64,000 nt of DNA from Trochalopteron elliotii (taxonomy: Eukaryota > Chordata > Aves > Passeriformes > Leiothrichidae), in contig JANPWX010019244.1 in assembly GCA_024734555.1 (NCBI GenBank), forward strand, positions 144,326 through 208,325, in the 5' to 3' direction. Each line of letters starts with the position of its first letter. Position 1 is the stretch's first letter. The translations under genes were made by a program, and so were the position numbers. Below, piece by piece: positions 45,401 to 59,800 of the stretch. The notes under the pieces are model-generated. The model searched no databases, was not told the origin of the DNA, and worked only from the letters and a program-made list of their open reading frames with translations.

Positions 45401-48400
45401 GCTGTAAATGGAGGTGTGTTTGAAGCAGACCTCTGTCACAAGACCTTAAACAAGAATAAATACACATTTTAAATTTTTTTTTTCATTTTTTTAACAGCTA
45501 TAATCAGAGCAAACTCAAAATTTCACTTCTATTTTAATGGATTATGGTATTTTCTCTCTAAATATATTAAACTAACAAGGGAAAGGGTTGAGTTTGGAGG
45601 AGTTATGCAATTGTTCCTGTTGCTATTTTTATTGACATAATTACAGAGAAATTCTAAATGAAACATAAATTTTCCCTGTTTATTTTTTCTTTTTTTTTTT
45701 TTTTTACTTTCAGCTGCTTATTTGACTAAATTTTCCATTTACCTTTAGAGTAGCTTGAAATCAAACCAAAAAATGCAAATTTTAAAGCACATTTCCACTG
45801 ATTGCAGATTGGCTCCAATCTTAAAGGCTACAAAGGGGAGTGAGCAGATATTTACTCATTTCAATGCATTTTCTGAGGGCAGATTTATCCAGAACATAAA
45901 ATACGAATTAAAATTTTTGGTAAGGTATGCAGAATATCAAATAGAATAGTTCCATTCCTCCATATTTTTTTAATTCCACTCATTTTTGGCAATGCTGTGG
46001 AAAGCTGCTGTTTTATTGAGGAAAGCAAATTATTTGGCCAATTATTGAAAAAAAACCAAATAACAATTAATACTGTTTATAAACACTTTTTATAGTGTTA
46101 AAATTCAGAAATCAGTCTTGCTGAAAATGTTGGCTGAGTAAGATTTTCTGATTTTATTAGTTAAGAGAGATTCATATATTTTCATTATTATCTGAGTTCT
46201 TGAATAGTATGTGGAATCAGAATAAAGCAAAAGACCTATCAACCATTACAAGTTTTATAGAAGTTGGGATAGTAACCTTCTCAGTCTGTAAAAATAACAC
46301 TTTCTGAGGTACACGTATATTTATTTATTATACCTCTGTATTTTAGAACAAAAATTATAGGATGTAAAGTTTATCTATGCACATTTTTATGATTGGCCAC
46401 GTTAATGGAAATTATTGAGTACCCTGTGAAAATACAAACATTAAATATTTACATCTTTTGTGTGAATTATTTTGACCTAAAAGAAAAATAAAATGGTTGT
46501 GAAAATGGATTAATTTAAGGAAATTTTCTTTTGTCTTTTGGAAGTGTGTGACACAGTGCTGTGTTTTCACATGACAAAATACTTCAATTATTTAATTATG
46601 AATTAATAAAGAGCATTACAGGGCGTTCACAGTCCAAACATTCCTTTGGTTTCAGTCAAAGTATGAGAACTACAAAGGGGAATACTCTTAAAATATAATT
46701 CCTAAGATGATGGATGCATTTATATTTTAATTCTACACAAATGCAGCAACTTGGAGTCACTGATAGAATTATTGCCAATTTATTGAGCCCCATTGGAAGG
46801 GGTTTGTGGATAGGAAGCCCCTGAGGTTGACTCCAGGTTCTCCTTTTGAAAGGGAGAAAATCCTCTTGTCAATGTGCTTAAATTTCTGGGCTTGAAAAAT
46901 TTGTTAGAATGCAAAAAGAACCTCCAGAAGATTCTGATTATTTCAGAGGTTTTGGGGGATCCACACAGATGGAAGATAGACATGGGGAACTGGGATCAGA
47001 TACAATGAAAAAATTTGAGGAAGAAACAGCTTTTTACAAGGCCAGTAGGGATTTAGGGGTGAAAATAGCAACAGTGCAGGGAGCTTTGGCATCTCCTCAA
47101 AGCCAGAGGAGGAGGGGGCTGCTGTGGCATGGATTTTTCAGTGCATTCAACACCATTTTGGGGCTGCCTGGCCAGCAGGCAGTTTTGGCAAATCCTGCTG
47201 CCATTTGGTTCCAGATCTGAAGAATTCTGCTGGACGTTATTTTTAATGTGGGAGCTGTAAAAAAAAATTAAAAATTATACTTTGGAGAATTCCATGTTTA
47301 TGTTTATGCCACATTTTGCCTCCAAAATGAGGAGCAGGATGTGTAATCCAGCAAGTGCCTCATTAGATGTTGTGTTGATCATTTCTGTGCTTGCACAGGC
47401 ATGGAGCTGAGCCTTGAGGGGTTTTAATACAGGAAATTCTTCCCTCTTCCTGCTGAGTTTTATTTGGGGGGGGCTTCAGGGGGTTTTGTGTGTGTTTTAC
47501 AAAGCTGGTTTGAAGTCAGATTCAGGGATGTAGCTACAAGGATTTCAGCTGATGACAGGAGCCAGTTTTAGATCCCTATTAACAGGGAAATGTATTCAGG
47601 AAGTGTCAATAATGAGCTTGCTAATGCCAGAGCAGGAAGCTGATTCTCAGGTTGATGAACCCACTTCTATCCAAAGTTTGGCTATAATTTCTGAATTCCT
47701 GTTTGATTATGAAAGATGATGTGCTGGTGATAAAATTCTCCTGCCATATCTGCTGGAGGAACCTCAGCTGGAAGAGAAATGAAGGCTTGGCCTTTCTCAG
47801 GTGCAGACTTTTGTCTCCATTATGTGGCTCTACCTCATCCTTTTTTGATGTAAATTTTATAAATTCAGGCAGCCCCTTCTTTAGGGGAGGGTGAAATGCG
47901 ATTTTGTTTTGGTAGTTGCTGGAGCTGCTCACCTCTACCAGAGTTTTTATGAGCTTGGAATACCATCCCCTAAACACTTATATTGCAGAAATTCTAATTT
48001 TGAGGCACAAAGCTACTTCTGGTACTGATGAGGATATTTGTAAAGCAGAAATATATATTTGTAAAGCAAAACATATATTCCAGAATATATATTTTTAATA
48101 CATTTTAAAAAGCCCTGTGTAATTCCTGTAGAGCACAGCATGTGCATGACCATGAAAAGTGTGACAGTGAGTTTGGGACCACTGGGGAATGTGTTTTGTT
48201 TTCTGTGGATGCATAACTGGGCTCACAAGCAGGAGTTTGGTTCTTTGGATGTTTAAAGAAGAAAACAGGTATGTTATGTCAGGTGTTGCATGCAATATTC
48301 ACTGGATTTTTCTATTTCATTTGCTTTCAGGTATGTTTGATACTCCCAGTTGTCAAACCAAGTATAGGGTGAAGTAACTCAGCAATATTTTGGATAAACT

Positions 48401-50329
48401 ACGAAAATGTCAGATTATTTTTGCCTACAACATCAGAGCTGTGTTCTTCTATGGGGTCTGGAAGGAGATGAGTCATTTTAATGCATACAAACAATACATA
48501 ATTTATTCTTCTTTACAATTATTTTGTACCACTTCAGTTAAAAAAAGTATTTTCAATGTCTGTAATTTTACATATTTCTGCCATAGCATAAGCCACTGCA
48601 GAAGAGTGTTCCCTAATTTATGAGGTGTGAAATGGGTAAAAGCTCCTGGTCACCGTGGTTTAGGCAGCTGTATGTTAATGGTTTATGTGTTATCCTCAAG
48701 GAAGCAACAAGCCTTAACAATACAGAAAATAATTCAGTATTGCAATTCTAAAAACTCCTAAACTTTGTTCTCTGTCCAGAGAAAGTTTTCTGCTGGTTTG
48801 TGCTTCAGTGCCAGTGTGACATTAATTAATGAGCTGTCACTCATCACTGCTGAGCATGGATCTGTGAGGTCCCTTCTTTTGATCATACATTAAAACTCTG
48901 ATGCTACTGAAACCCAGTGGTTTCAGAGAATATATTTTAAATAACAACTCTAGAAATGTAAATTTTGTTGAAAATGCCAGATTTCCAACCAGTCTGACTG
49001 TTGCCTTAATGAGAAATAGAGATTTCATTTCACCCTGGCCCTCTGTCCCTGCCCCAGAGCTCCCTTTCACCTCCAGTTCTGTGTCGGGACGTGTGTTTGG
49101 TTTGGGTTTTGTTTTCTTTTAAGGCACTCACTGGGGAAGTTTTTCAGAGTCAGAGCCAGTAGTAAGAAACTGCTTAGTAAGTTTTGGTTGATATGTAAGA
49201 TACGTGGCTACTCCCCTTCTCAGGTATTTGCCACTGTTATTTTACATTCCATGGCAGAAGTTTTATTGTCAAACTTTGCTTTAATATTTTGGATGAATCT
49301 TGGGGTTTGTGTACACGGAGGGAAGGGGATTAAAGCTCTGGTTTGTTGCTGTGCTTATGAAAGGTCAGCTGTAAACATCTCCATATTCTCTTGCAGTCTC
49401 CTGGCTGGGGTGGGGCCTCTGTGGGACACCACAGCTTCTTTCTCATTTCATTATTTGGGAAAATCCCTTTGGAAGGTCTGGAGCCCAATGCCAAATCACC
49501 ACAGGCTGTGTTGAACATCATTGGCCAAAATCACCTTTTGCTGAGTCCTGAGGCATCTGACTCTGTCACTGCAACTGGCCTTACTGGTTCTGCTGTTAAT
49601 TCATCAAATTAATTAATTTACCTATGATTGTCCTAAGAAAACTCTCAGAAAGTCTCTCCTACTTCTGGGCTTGTTTCAGTTGGGAAATTTACCTTCTATA
49701 CTCAGTGGGGCCAAATACAGCAAATAAAGATGTTAGACTCTGTGTTCAATCCCAAACAAAACTGCCTGCAGATGTGTACTTTGGGGTTTTGGGGGTTTCC
49801 TATTCCTTGTTTCATTTTTATCTTCTTGGCAAATATGAAAAATTGATGCCTTTAGCACCAAGTCTATGCATTTGAAATTAGAGAACAAAGAAGCTGCAGC
49901 AATGAGACTTTGAGATTGAAATTATAACTGGGAGTGGTCAAAGGATTCATTAAAAGGTAATAAATGAGCACCCTCTCCAGCCTTTTATCATTTTTTAGAC
50001 AATATGGATTTATTGCAAGTAATCTCTGCCTATGAAATTTGGATTTGGGTTGGTTTTAATTTTATTTTATTACAGCCTGAATAAAGCCAGCATTGCTTGG
50101 TTTCATGTGCTTTTCTGCATTTTGGTTATGACATAGAGGTGATGTAGAGATGAGATTTCAGGTGGAGATTATGATTATTGATGCTTTAATTAAGGACCTT
50201 GGGTAGTAAAGGCTTCCTCACATACAAAGAATTAGTTGATTTCATATGGTAGTAAACATAATAGGTATTATTTAATCCAACTGAATAATTTGTTCCATAA
50301 TTCAAACTCAAAGTTCAGCTGTTGGGCGA
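42462..50329. other. Intron 1, long stretch without recognised features
   Basis: AT-rich DNA with only short homopolymer runs (A at about 43392, T at about 43747 and 45690). No LTR, CR1, exon or RNA gene was recognised. Confidence 0.55.
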
Positions 50330-50535
50330 GAGTGCAGCAATATTCCATTTTTTGTCATATTTAGAACTAACTGTAATACAGAGATTTTCAACATACACAC
50401 AAAAATCTCCGCTGAAGAGCAAAGATTATCATTTTCCCACTCGATGAACACAGAGTTTAATATACACTTAGATAAATCTAATTGAAACGAGATTAATTAA
50501 ATTCATCTTAATCGAATTCAATAGGTCCCCGTCTC
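50330..50535. promoter_or_regulatory. Candidate conserved non-coding element
   Basis: About 200 bases of AT-rich, non-repetitive DNA retain six CpGs (CTCCGC, CTCGAT, AACGAG, ATCGAA, CCCGTC and one at the left edge). A run of homeodomain-like sites (GATTAATTAAATTC, CTTAATCGAATT) lies within it. The pattern suits a developmental enhancer. Conservation could not be tested. Confidence 0.28.
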
Positions 50536-53500
50536 CCTGACTGTGGTGGTAACAACCATATGCAGGGTTGGCTGTGAAAAGAATCACTGCTGAAAATGCC
50601 TCTTTCCCCTCCTTTTCTTTCTGCAGGGTCAATTTTAAGCAGGATCGTGTCATTAATCCTGTTTATAACACGGTTCCAAGCACATTCAGATGGGTCAGGA
50701 ATCCTGCAAGGCGGGCAGAGACCTCTTTGAGTGGTTTTGCTGATGAAGGGGAAAAAGTTGCACAGAATCCCTTCTGCCAGAGATGTGACTTGCCTTGCCT
50801 GGTTCTGCTTGTCAGCCTGATTTCTGCAGGATTCCTGCAGCCCTAATTACAGCAAAACCAACATGCTCTTAAGAACTCCGAATTCTGTAAAATTTCCTGC
50901 TGTATCAGCAAAGGAAAATTCAAGTCAGTCTGTCTTTAAAAATTGAGCTCCAGCCCTAATGTGATAGGAAAATGGCCCCAAAACTGCATCAGTCTAAGAA
51001 TATTGGATTTATTGTGATATCCATTCAAAAAAAATCCCAAAACCCCATGAAACATGAAAGTAAACAAACCTCAAAGCCAACTAATTCACCCCCCAAAAAT
51101 CTGTTTTATTGCTCTGGATTCTTGAAACTGTTGTTCATCATTTTGCTCTCGTTTAGAAGTGGGAGAACAAAAATGTTCCAAGGAACTTAGAACAAATCCA
51201 GACTGTATTGGAAAGCAATACAGAGAGTATTTTTATTGTAATTCTAAGAGAATCTGAACTCCACACACACCCACACTTTTCAGCACTACGATGATTTCTG
51301 ATATCTTGTTCTGTTATTACTTTTCCATCCCCTTCCTCCTCCATTCATTTCTTCAAAAAGAAGCCACAGAGATATTGAAGACCAGCCAGATTGTTCAGCT
51401 TCTTTGTCCATATAATTATTAAAAAGGCTAAATGGGAGCCCATGAACACCAAAATTCCAGAGCCTGTGTGGAAACATTGCTGAGAGCCCAGATACTTACT
51501 CTGGGATTTGGAAATTGTCTAAATGGATAGAGATTAATACAGTTCACTAACACAGCCCCTCTAACGTTCCCCTTTCCTAGCCAAAACCTACTTTTTCATA
51601 TTTAAGGCTCCTGCAGGGTTCTCCCCCAAATACCTCAGATCTGTGCTCTGCACAGTTCAGAGCTTTGCAGCCCGAGGCAAGATTTTATTACGTGGAGCAG
51701 CATTCCTGGAAGTGTAGATTAGGATCAACCAAAAGTAATCTCAGTCAGGGAAGAAAAAAAGAAGAGGATTCCTGATTGAGCAAAGTGCTGTTCATAAAAA
51801 TAAAATCAGAACCTGTAGAGCACTGGTGAGAGCACAGCAGTTGCTTGGTTCTTTTCTTATATGCCTGATGTATTCCCCATATTCCTTTAGTTTTTCCCCC
51901 TTTTGGTTTTCTAAACTTTTTTCCTAAGGTTTGCAGCAGTTGACTTGCTCTTCTTGCCAGTCTGCAGTGAGGACAACTTAAAACTGGCAACTGCACATAG
52001 TATATGAATACATATTTATATATATTAATTGTTGTTAATAAATTATGCAATCAATACATTATGAACTGTGGAGCTGGTGGAGCCACAACTCCAGTAAGGG
52101 TATTCCCAGAGGATCAGGTTTTTGTGCTACCATTTGCAGAGCCCTGGGAGCACTGGGCCTAAAATCTCTTTTACTAAAGTAGAATTTTCCAGAGGTACAC
52201 TTGAAAATACTGAGAACCAGAGTTTCTACCCCTTCTCTGGGGTTGCTACTTCAGTTTAAGAGCATTTGCTGATCGGTTTCCAGTGTTCTGTTTGTTTATT
52301 TGTCTTCTGAAGCAGCTCATTTCCATCTTTTTGTCTGGCTTCAATCTTCAGCCAGTCCTTCACTGAAATGAAATTTCACTGAAATGAAAGTGCTTCAGTT
52401 CCTGGTATTTTCTTTCTTTGAACAGGTACAAATAAACTGGATCTGGATCACTCAAGTCTTATTTTTTATAAGCTGAATGAAGTGAGGAGATGAACTAATG
52501 ATGTTCCTCTAAATCCTGTACCATTTTTATTCATTTTTTCTGATTTTTTTTTAACATCCTAAAACTGTAGGAGTCTAAACTGGGTGCAGTATTTCAGCCC
52601 AACTTCACCCATGGTACATCCAGGGGTAAAATCTCTCCCGTTTCAGTCAGTGCATTTTTACGTATTTACCTAAACTCAAGTTGAGTTTTTCTCCATGGTG
52701 TTTTATCCTGAGGCTCAGATTAATTTACTGGACCATCTCAAGTCTTCCCCAGAGTATTTGATTTCCCCCATTCTCCAAGTGTGCCCTACAGTCCTCAATG
52801 GGAAAAATGGGTTTGGCCACTTAAAACTTGACATTTTGAGAAGTTCAAATCCCCCAAACGATCCAGATTGTGTCGTATAATTGCCCTACTGCCATCATTA
52901 TTTACATTTTCATCTTTCTTGCTGGAATCTGTCCATTTTATTTACGGTGGTCTGATGTTTAATACCAGCAGAAACTTTTAATGAAGGGCAGAAAGAAATT
53001 GTGGTAACTGCATGTCAAAAATGAATCACTTGCCAATGGGTGGGGTTAATGAAAAGACAGAAAAACTTGGTTCAAAGGAAGCAATGAAGAAAAAAGGTTG
53101 ATAAGATTATAATAATGTATAAAAAGATTTAAATGGGGTTAAGGATGCTTGCAAGGTGAAAATGAGGGGTTTTACTCAGTTGCAGACAGAAGACAAGGTG
53201 TAAATACTGTAAATTTCTTATCCAGTTCCAACAGGAAAAGGAGAAGAGACTACAGGGTCTCTTATGTGGTTAAGAGAGAAAAAAATTAGGACAAATAGCT
53301 GAAATTAGGCCCTCTTTGGCCTGCTTCTCTCTTTTAAAGATCAATTTCACTGCCTGGTCAGTATATTTTTCTTTATAAATTTAAAATACACTGAGAAAAA
53401 CCCCAAAACTTCTCCAGGGATCAAAGCTGGGGGATTTTTCAGCTGTGTTTTCCAGCCCTGCTGTTTCCATGATGTGGTGTGAGTTATGTAAGATTTCCTG

Positions 53501-53739
53501 GCTCTTTTCCCCTCTGTCCATGGGGGGATCTGTTGGCCAGGGCAGTGCTGAATCTCAGAACCTCAGAGTGTGAAGTCACTGAGCTCCACTTTTGACAGAT
53601 GAATCCCATATGAAATATTTTATGGACTCCAAACTTACAAGATCCATCTTTATCTATGTTTTTTCCTCAGCAATGATTTTTTTTTTTTTTTTCAGACATG
53701 CTTTCATGTGAAAAGCAAAAACCCCACAAATCCTCCTCT
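50536..53739. other. Intron 1, nothing recognised
   Basis: Contains a two-unit 16-bp tandem repeat (TTCACTGAAATGAAAT) at 52359-52390 and a T run at about 53680. No exon was recognised. Confidence 0.55.
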
Positions 53740-53865
53740 CGCTCTGGTTAATAAACGCGTTTGGTGGGGAAGGGAATGCAATCAGAGCTTTCTGTGAGGT
53801 TTTTGGGATGCAATCACGGCGAGGCCAGATCATTTCCTAGAGGTGAAGTTTTGCATAATGTCTCC
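53740..53865. promoter_or_regulatory. Weak conserved-element candidate
   Basis: A moderately CpG-bearing patch (CTCGCT, AACGCG, CACGGCGAGG) in an otherwise CpG-poor intron, with ATTTGCATAA-like sequence nearby. Low confidence. Confidence 0.18.
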
Positions 53866-56800
53866 ACAGCCTTATTACTCCACCAGGAATCCCCTGGCTT
53901 TCCTTTGGAAGTTAATTAGAGTCTGTGCAGGGAATGAGTCAGACAGAATTGTGTGGCTGAGAGTGTGTGTTGATTACAGCACTGAAATCATCCTAATGGC
54001 TTCTCTGTCTGTTGCTAAAAGCAATTACTGGCTGGTAAATTTTTAAGCTGTGAAATGTAATTTTAAGAAATACTTTGCTTAAAATAACATTATGAAAATA
54101 ATATACACAAAGAATGGTGGCCTTCATGCTCTGCCATGTTTTCAGCTGAGTGGTTTTTTTGGAGGCAGTGACTCTAAGACATGTATTTGGGAGAGACTTT
54201 TTGGGAAAATATGAAAATAAATTCACTGAATTGAAAATGCTGTGGAGCTGTAAATGTTTTATAATATTACAGATGGCAGAAATTGGTTTGAAATATTTGT
54301 AAAAGTGAAGGACATGCCTTTTGAAGATCTGAACATGAAGGTGTTCATTCCCTCTCCTACTGAGCCAAGCACTGCTTTTTGACTCATGTATTTTGCCTTT
54401 CATGAAAATGAGCAAATTCAGGGTTGAAGTGAACCAGGCATGAAAAAACAGGTTCTTTTTTTTATTATTACTTTTTTGCTATTTCCTTTCTTTCCATCCG
54501 AGAAAGCCCAAGCAAAGCCTTTTCAGACTCCTGGATGGCTGACTTGCAGGAGTTCTCAATAGGAGATTCTGATGGAAAGCTGAGCATGGGAGACTTTGCT
54601 GCTTTTCTCACAGAATGTCATGGATTTGACAGGCAGATAAGGATAATCTTCCTATGAAGATTTCACTCACATTAATAATACTTTGAATAACGGTGTGATG
54701 ACTATAGGGCTCTCTCAGATGCTGTCAGAGGATATATTATCCCACTGGTACCTGTATATTTTACTTTCCAGTGTGTGGTGATTACCTTTCAATTTTTTAA
54801 GTTAATTCCTTTTATATCAGGTCAGCTGTGGTTCAACAAAGTGATGTTTATTAATATGCTATCATAAATTCTTTTTGTGTGTATATATTTATTTTCAAAG
54901 AAAGCAGCATGAATTTGCACTTTCCTAGTTTGGTTTTGCCAGGAAAGGGAAAAGTTCCACTGAAGTTCAGGTCTGAGTCAGGAAGAAGCTGTGGTGCTGT
55001 AGCATTCCTGCAGCTCCAGTTTAAAGGCTGGGAATTACAGAATGCCTGATACTTCAGATGAGCCATTTAAAGCTATCACAACGTAGCAGGAAAGTGATGA
55101 CTACAACTGACAAATCCACCTTTTCTTTGGAGTGCTGTGATTCATTTTAGCACCAGGCAAGAAGCAAGAGGTGCTTTCTCCCTTTTAGAAAAGCATTTTC
55201 TTTTCAAACCAGCATTTTAAGGCTTATCCCAGGTTCACAGCAGCAGCAGACTGTTGCCTCAGAAATTCCCCTTTGTTGTGGTGCCTCCTGCACTGTTTAA
55301 CCTCCCTGTTTACTTTAAGGAAAAAAGGAACTTTTGGTGTGGGGGAGCAGGATTCCTTTTACCTTTTTGAGCACCTGCTGCAGTTCTCCCACCTTGTGCT
55401 CTGGAGCTGGACCCCTGCCTGCCCTGCACACACAGAACCTGGCTCAGAAAAGCTGAGCAGCCTGTGTGGGGCATCAGAGCACATCAATAAAGCTCTACAG
55501 AGATTTAATGCTCGTGATCATGCAGTGAGGGCAGCTTCCAACACCTGCAGGGTTTTGGGGCTTTTCCCAGCTGCACAGACCTTCCCTTCTCTGCTGTTAG
55601 CTGGGCTCACAGAGGAGCCACTTCTCAAACCCCTGAAGCCTCTTTGCAGTGGTTGTGTCCCACCTTCACCCTTCATCCCACAGCTTCCATGACCTGTTAC
55701 ATCCCACATTGCAAAATATTCCCTGCAAAACCTCTGAGGGCAGAAAAGCTCAGCTCTTTGGTTTGCAAAATTCCTGCTTAAACGCGGGGTTCTCTCCTTG
55801 CTTGCTGGAAAACTCAAATTTCAAGAGGCAGCTGGAGAGCAGGACCCTGTTAGCAGAGTCATTACTGTCTGTGTTCCCTGCAGATTGACTTGCTGCCTCC
55901 CAGGGATTGCTGTGGCCTGCACAGGTCTCTTGGCATTTAAAACAAAACTTAAAAACCTCTCAACAGCTGAGACTGGTCACATGGAGACCTTGTGTGTTCT
56001 CCCTTTGGTCCCTCTGCCTCTCTCCTCCCTCTTGTTCTGCCGTTGGAACAAACAATGACAGAACAAGCTCAGCATCCAGGTGTGAACACTGTACATGAAT
56101 TTTAGACTCTTCTTTATTCCCCATCATTTCGTGCTCCTACTGTTTTCCAAGTGTTTTTCTTACTGTTTTCCAAGAAGGTTCCCAGCTTCCCTTCTCTCCC
56201 CCACCTTCATTTTCCTCAGCCTATTACTCTGCTAACACATTCCCTGGAAACCACTAATTCGGAAATTAAGTTGCATAGCTGAAGCCTGGAATTACTTTAG
56301 GGGGAGGAAAATCCATGCAGGTATGAAATAATTGGTGAGAGTGAGTTCCTATGAATTAAGTGCTGTGGCAGGAGCTGATGGGGTGCAGATGAGCCCTTAT
56401 TGGATTTTCTTTGTGCAGCCATTTGATCCACTCATTTTTCATCCGTTAACAATAGAGTCCCATTTTGATAAGAAGTTTAATTTGTCTGCTAATGATTCAT
56501 TTCTATACTTGGATATCTACATCTATTAGGGAGCTGAGGCCAGTACACAGTAGAGGAAAAATCTTGGGAAAATAACCTTATTGAGTTTAAGCACAATATT
56601 CATCAGGACTGTTTTACAAATAATTGTCTAATTTGAGCATTATATGTTCTTTTGTTAAACCATATTACACACAACACCATTTGTCTCTTGTCTGATGAGC
56701 TGAAAATAAAATATAAAGCAAGTAACTCCTTGCTGGAGGAGATCAGGAGGATGCTTTTTACAGGAAATGTGTCTGGATTGTTGTGTCCAATGGAAGTGTC

Positions 56801-59800
56801 AGCAGCCAGCTGATGTAATAAATTGGGGTACAATAAAAGTTTGGAACAAGCTGTCCTACTTGTTCTACAAGTTCTAGTTCTAATTCTAAAAGTTCTAATA
56901 TTACACCAAGCAAAATAAAACAAAGTCTCAGATGTGAGCTAACAGATAAATAATAGTTTTTTTCAAGTCAGTCCAAATACCAGAGGGGCAGAAGACTGAA
57001 AATGAGATACAAATCTTTAAAAGGGATTATCATGTGACTGAAGTATAGTGGAGAAATAAACATGATTTCCCTGCTGGGCAAGTTTGGAAGGAGCTGCTGT
57101 TAAGAATTAAGATTTACATGAAAAAATATGATACGTTGGGAAAAATCAATAAGGCTTTTATAAATGGGCTCATTGCCTTCTATATCAGAGTTCTTTGTGG
57201 GAGTTGTGAGTCCTTGATCAGCTGATGGTATTTTACATCTAAATATGGTGTAACAGGCAATTCTTGTCTTAAATCAGTAAGATTCCCTTAATTTTTTTAC
57301 ACCAAGTTTAGTTGCAGCTGAGTGCTGTTAGAATTCACTAAATAAGGGCTTATTTTTCCCCTGCCTCATTCATGAGAACAGCAAAAGGAGACTCCTTCCC
57401 TTGAAAAAGGAATCTGAAATTTTAATTTTGTATTTCCCATCTTTTACTGCTTCCAGCTGGAGGAGTTCTAGCCATTACACTAAAACTTATGTACAGCCTT
57501 TACTCCTTGAAGTATTTGTGGGTTTGGAATTTTAACGTGTAAGCTCGTGGCTACAAATTGTGTGCATTGGAGGGAAAAGTTTGTGTACTGCTTGTTTTTT
57601 GGAGTAAGGCCTGAGGGTCAATGAATTTTTTTGGGGAAAAAAAACTTAAACCAAATTTTGAAATAACTTTTACATAGCTCCAAGCTTTTATTCCACAACA
57701 ACAAAACACAACCCCTTCTAATTATTGCTTACTTCCTCCAATTCCAGTTCTTTACACTCAGAGGCCTTTCTTTGTTTATCCTTCCATGGCAAAACTGCAC
57801 ATTTGTGCAAATAACTTTGCCTTCAGATCTGCCTTTGTTAGTACATTTGTGATATTTGTAGTCTTAGTAGTTGTGAATAAAGTTTCACAGGCCTGAAAAA
57901 ACTTACGTGGAAGTTAAATGAAGTCTGAGGTAACAGCACATCATTCTGTGTTATATAACAAGCAAGCGTGTGAGAGAAATGTGATAACTTTGGTAATCTG
58001 ATAAATTGATAAACTTGACAATACCCAATTTTACACTGCATTAATATAATGTGATGTGAAAAAGTGCCTGGTTAACCCAGAAATTATGCTGGCAACTTAC
58101 GCTGGTAGCTGCATATCTGCTAAATTCAGTGGCAGTGAATTAAATATCTCCTAAGGCACTCGAAACCTGACAAGGCAGAGGATAATTCTTCTGAAAGCTT
58201 GTAGGAGCAGATGTAGCAGAGAAAGAGAACTGTCCCTATGGGATACCTCACTTGTTATACACAACTCCCCTTTATTATTTTCCTTGTGTATAGGTCTGTC
58301 ATAAAGAAAGATCTGTTGATCAGTCACACTTGAGGTTCTGCCATCAGTGCTACTATTCCTCCTCCTTGGTTTTTTTTTTTTTTTTCCCAAGGAAGTTTCC
58401 TTGATGTAAAACCACTGATTTGTGATAAATCTTGAAATCAGAATTGCAGTGAGCTGAGCAGAAAATCAGAGCACCCTCAATATGATCATCTAAATCTTGT
58501 GATTTACATTTTTTTTTCTGGGAAATGAGGGGCTGAAAAATGCTGATGGAGCAGGATGCCTTGCATAAAACACCTGGAAGTGGGAACTAATTTTTCTGAG
58601 TGGTGCTGAGAGAAGGCTGCTCTGCTGATTTGATTGTGACCTTTAAGATCTTGTTTGAAATTTTGCATCCTTTTACAAAAATTAATTAAGCAAATGAGTC
58701 TGCAGCTAATCTTTGTGTCAGTGGGTGGGAGAGGAAGATGGATCTCTCCCTGTGTTTTGGCCACTTTAGGTGTAGTGGTTTTTAGGGAAGGAAGAGCTGG
58801 AATAGGGATAAAACATGTGGACAAGTAACACCCCTTGTAGGTCTGGATTAAAAGGCAATCCAGTATGGCATTCCAGACTTCTAAAATATAAAATAATTAA
58901 TACAATCATCTTGTAGGATGTGCCTCAAGTCATTTATACACAGCAAAAACTGAGCAGAATGGTTTTGCTTAGCAGCAAAGAAACAGTTTATTAAGGCAAC
59001 TTTGACAGATTTATAATAGAAAAGGAGGAAATCACCACAGATTTTTAATTAATTTTAGTATGAGTAAATTAAAATATGAAAAATTTATCTCCCTATTCAC
59101 TTGAGCTTTGTATTTCCCTTCCTCCCAGCCCCTTTTAGCTCTGTCAGGAGTCCTCTTGAGGTACTCAGGTTCTTCCCTTTTCCACTCCTGTTTTTTTTCC
59201 TTTACCTTTTTTCCCTGAACTGATGACTCTCCTCAGAGTAGCAGTAATCTGTTAATAGTCCCTAGATGGCATGGCCTGTTGTATTTCTGTATTTCATTCG
59301 TTTCCTACTGGTCTAGCTCTCAGTCACACAGATCTCTTCAGACAATATTTCAGCCTTTTTATTGATGCAGCCTTTTAAGTTTCCTGTTAATGTGTTTCAT
59401 GAGCACACCCTGCCTGCCATGGGTATGGAAATGAAAGGGAGCAGTTTGGGTGGAATGTGAAAGGAGCCAATTTTTAGAAGGCAGGGAAAAGGGATAATAA
59501 CGTCATGAGACTTGGAAGGTGAAGTGGTGGAGGAGCTATAAAGAGTTTGGAGGTGGATTCCCAGGGAGACTTGATGTTTTTCAAGAGAGAGGGAAGCAAA
59601 GGCTGCTTAAGATGAGACAGGACTGAGTAATTAAAGGACAAGGACAGTGGGACTGGAAGAGGAAAGCAATTTTTGTGTGTGTGTGTGTATGTGAGGCTTC
59701 ACCAAATGGAACTGGGAGACAAGTGTAAATCTGAGGAAGCTTTTAATCAGTTTCTACCTTTAAGTTCAAGACACAGCAGCAAATCCAGCAGCAAACAAAG

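Noticed and set aside
55273..55692. 139-codon open frame on + with a leucine-rich start
   Set aside because: No homologue recognised, overlapping antisense frames of similar size, intronic position. Not enough to call a gene.
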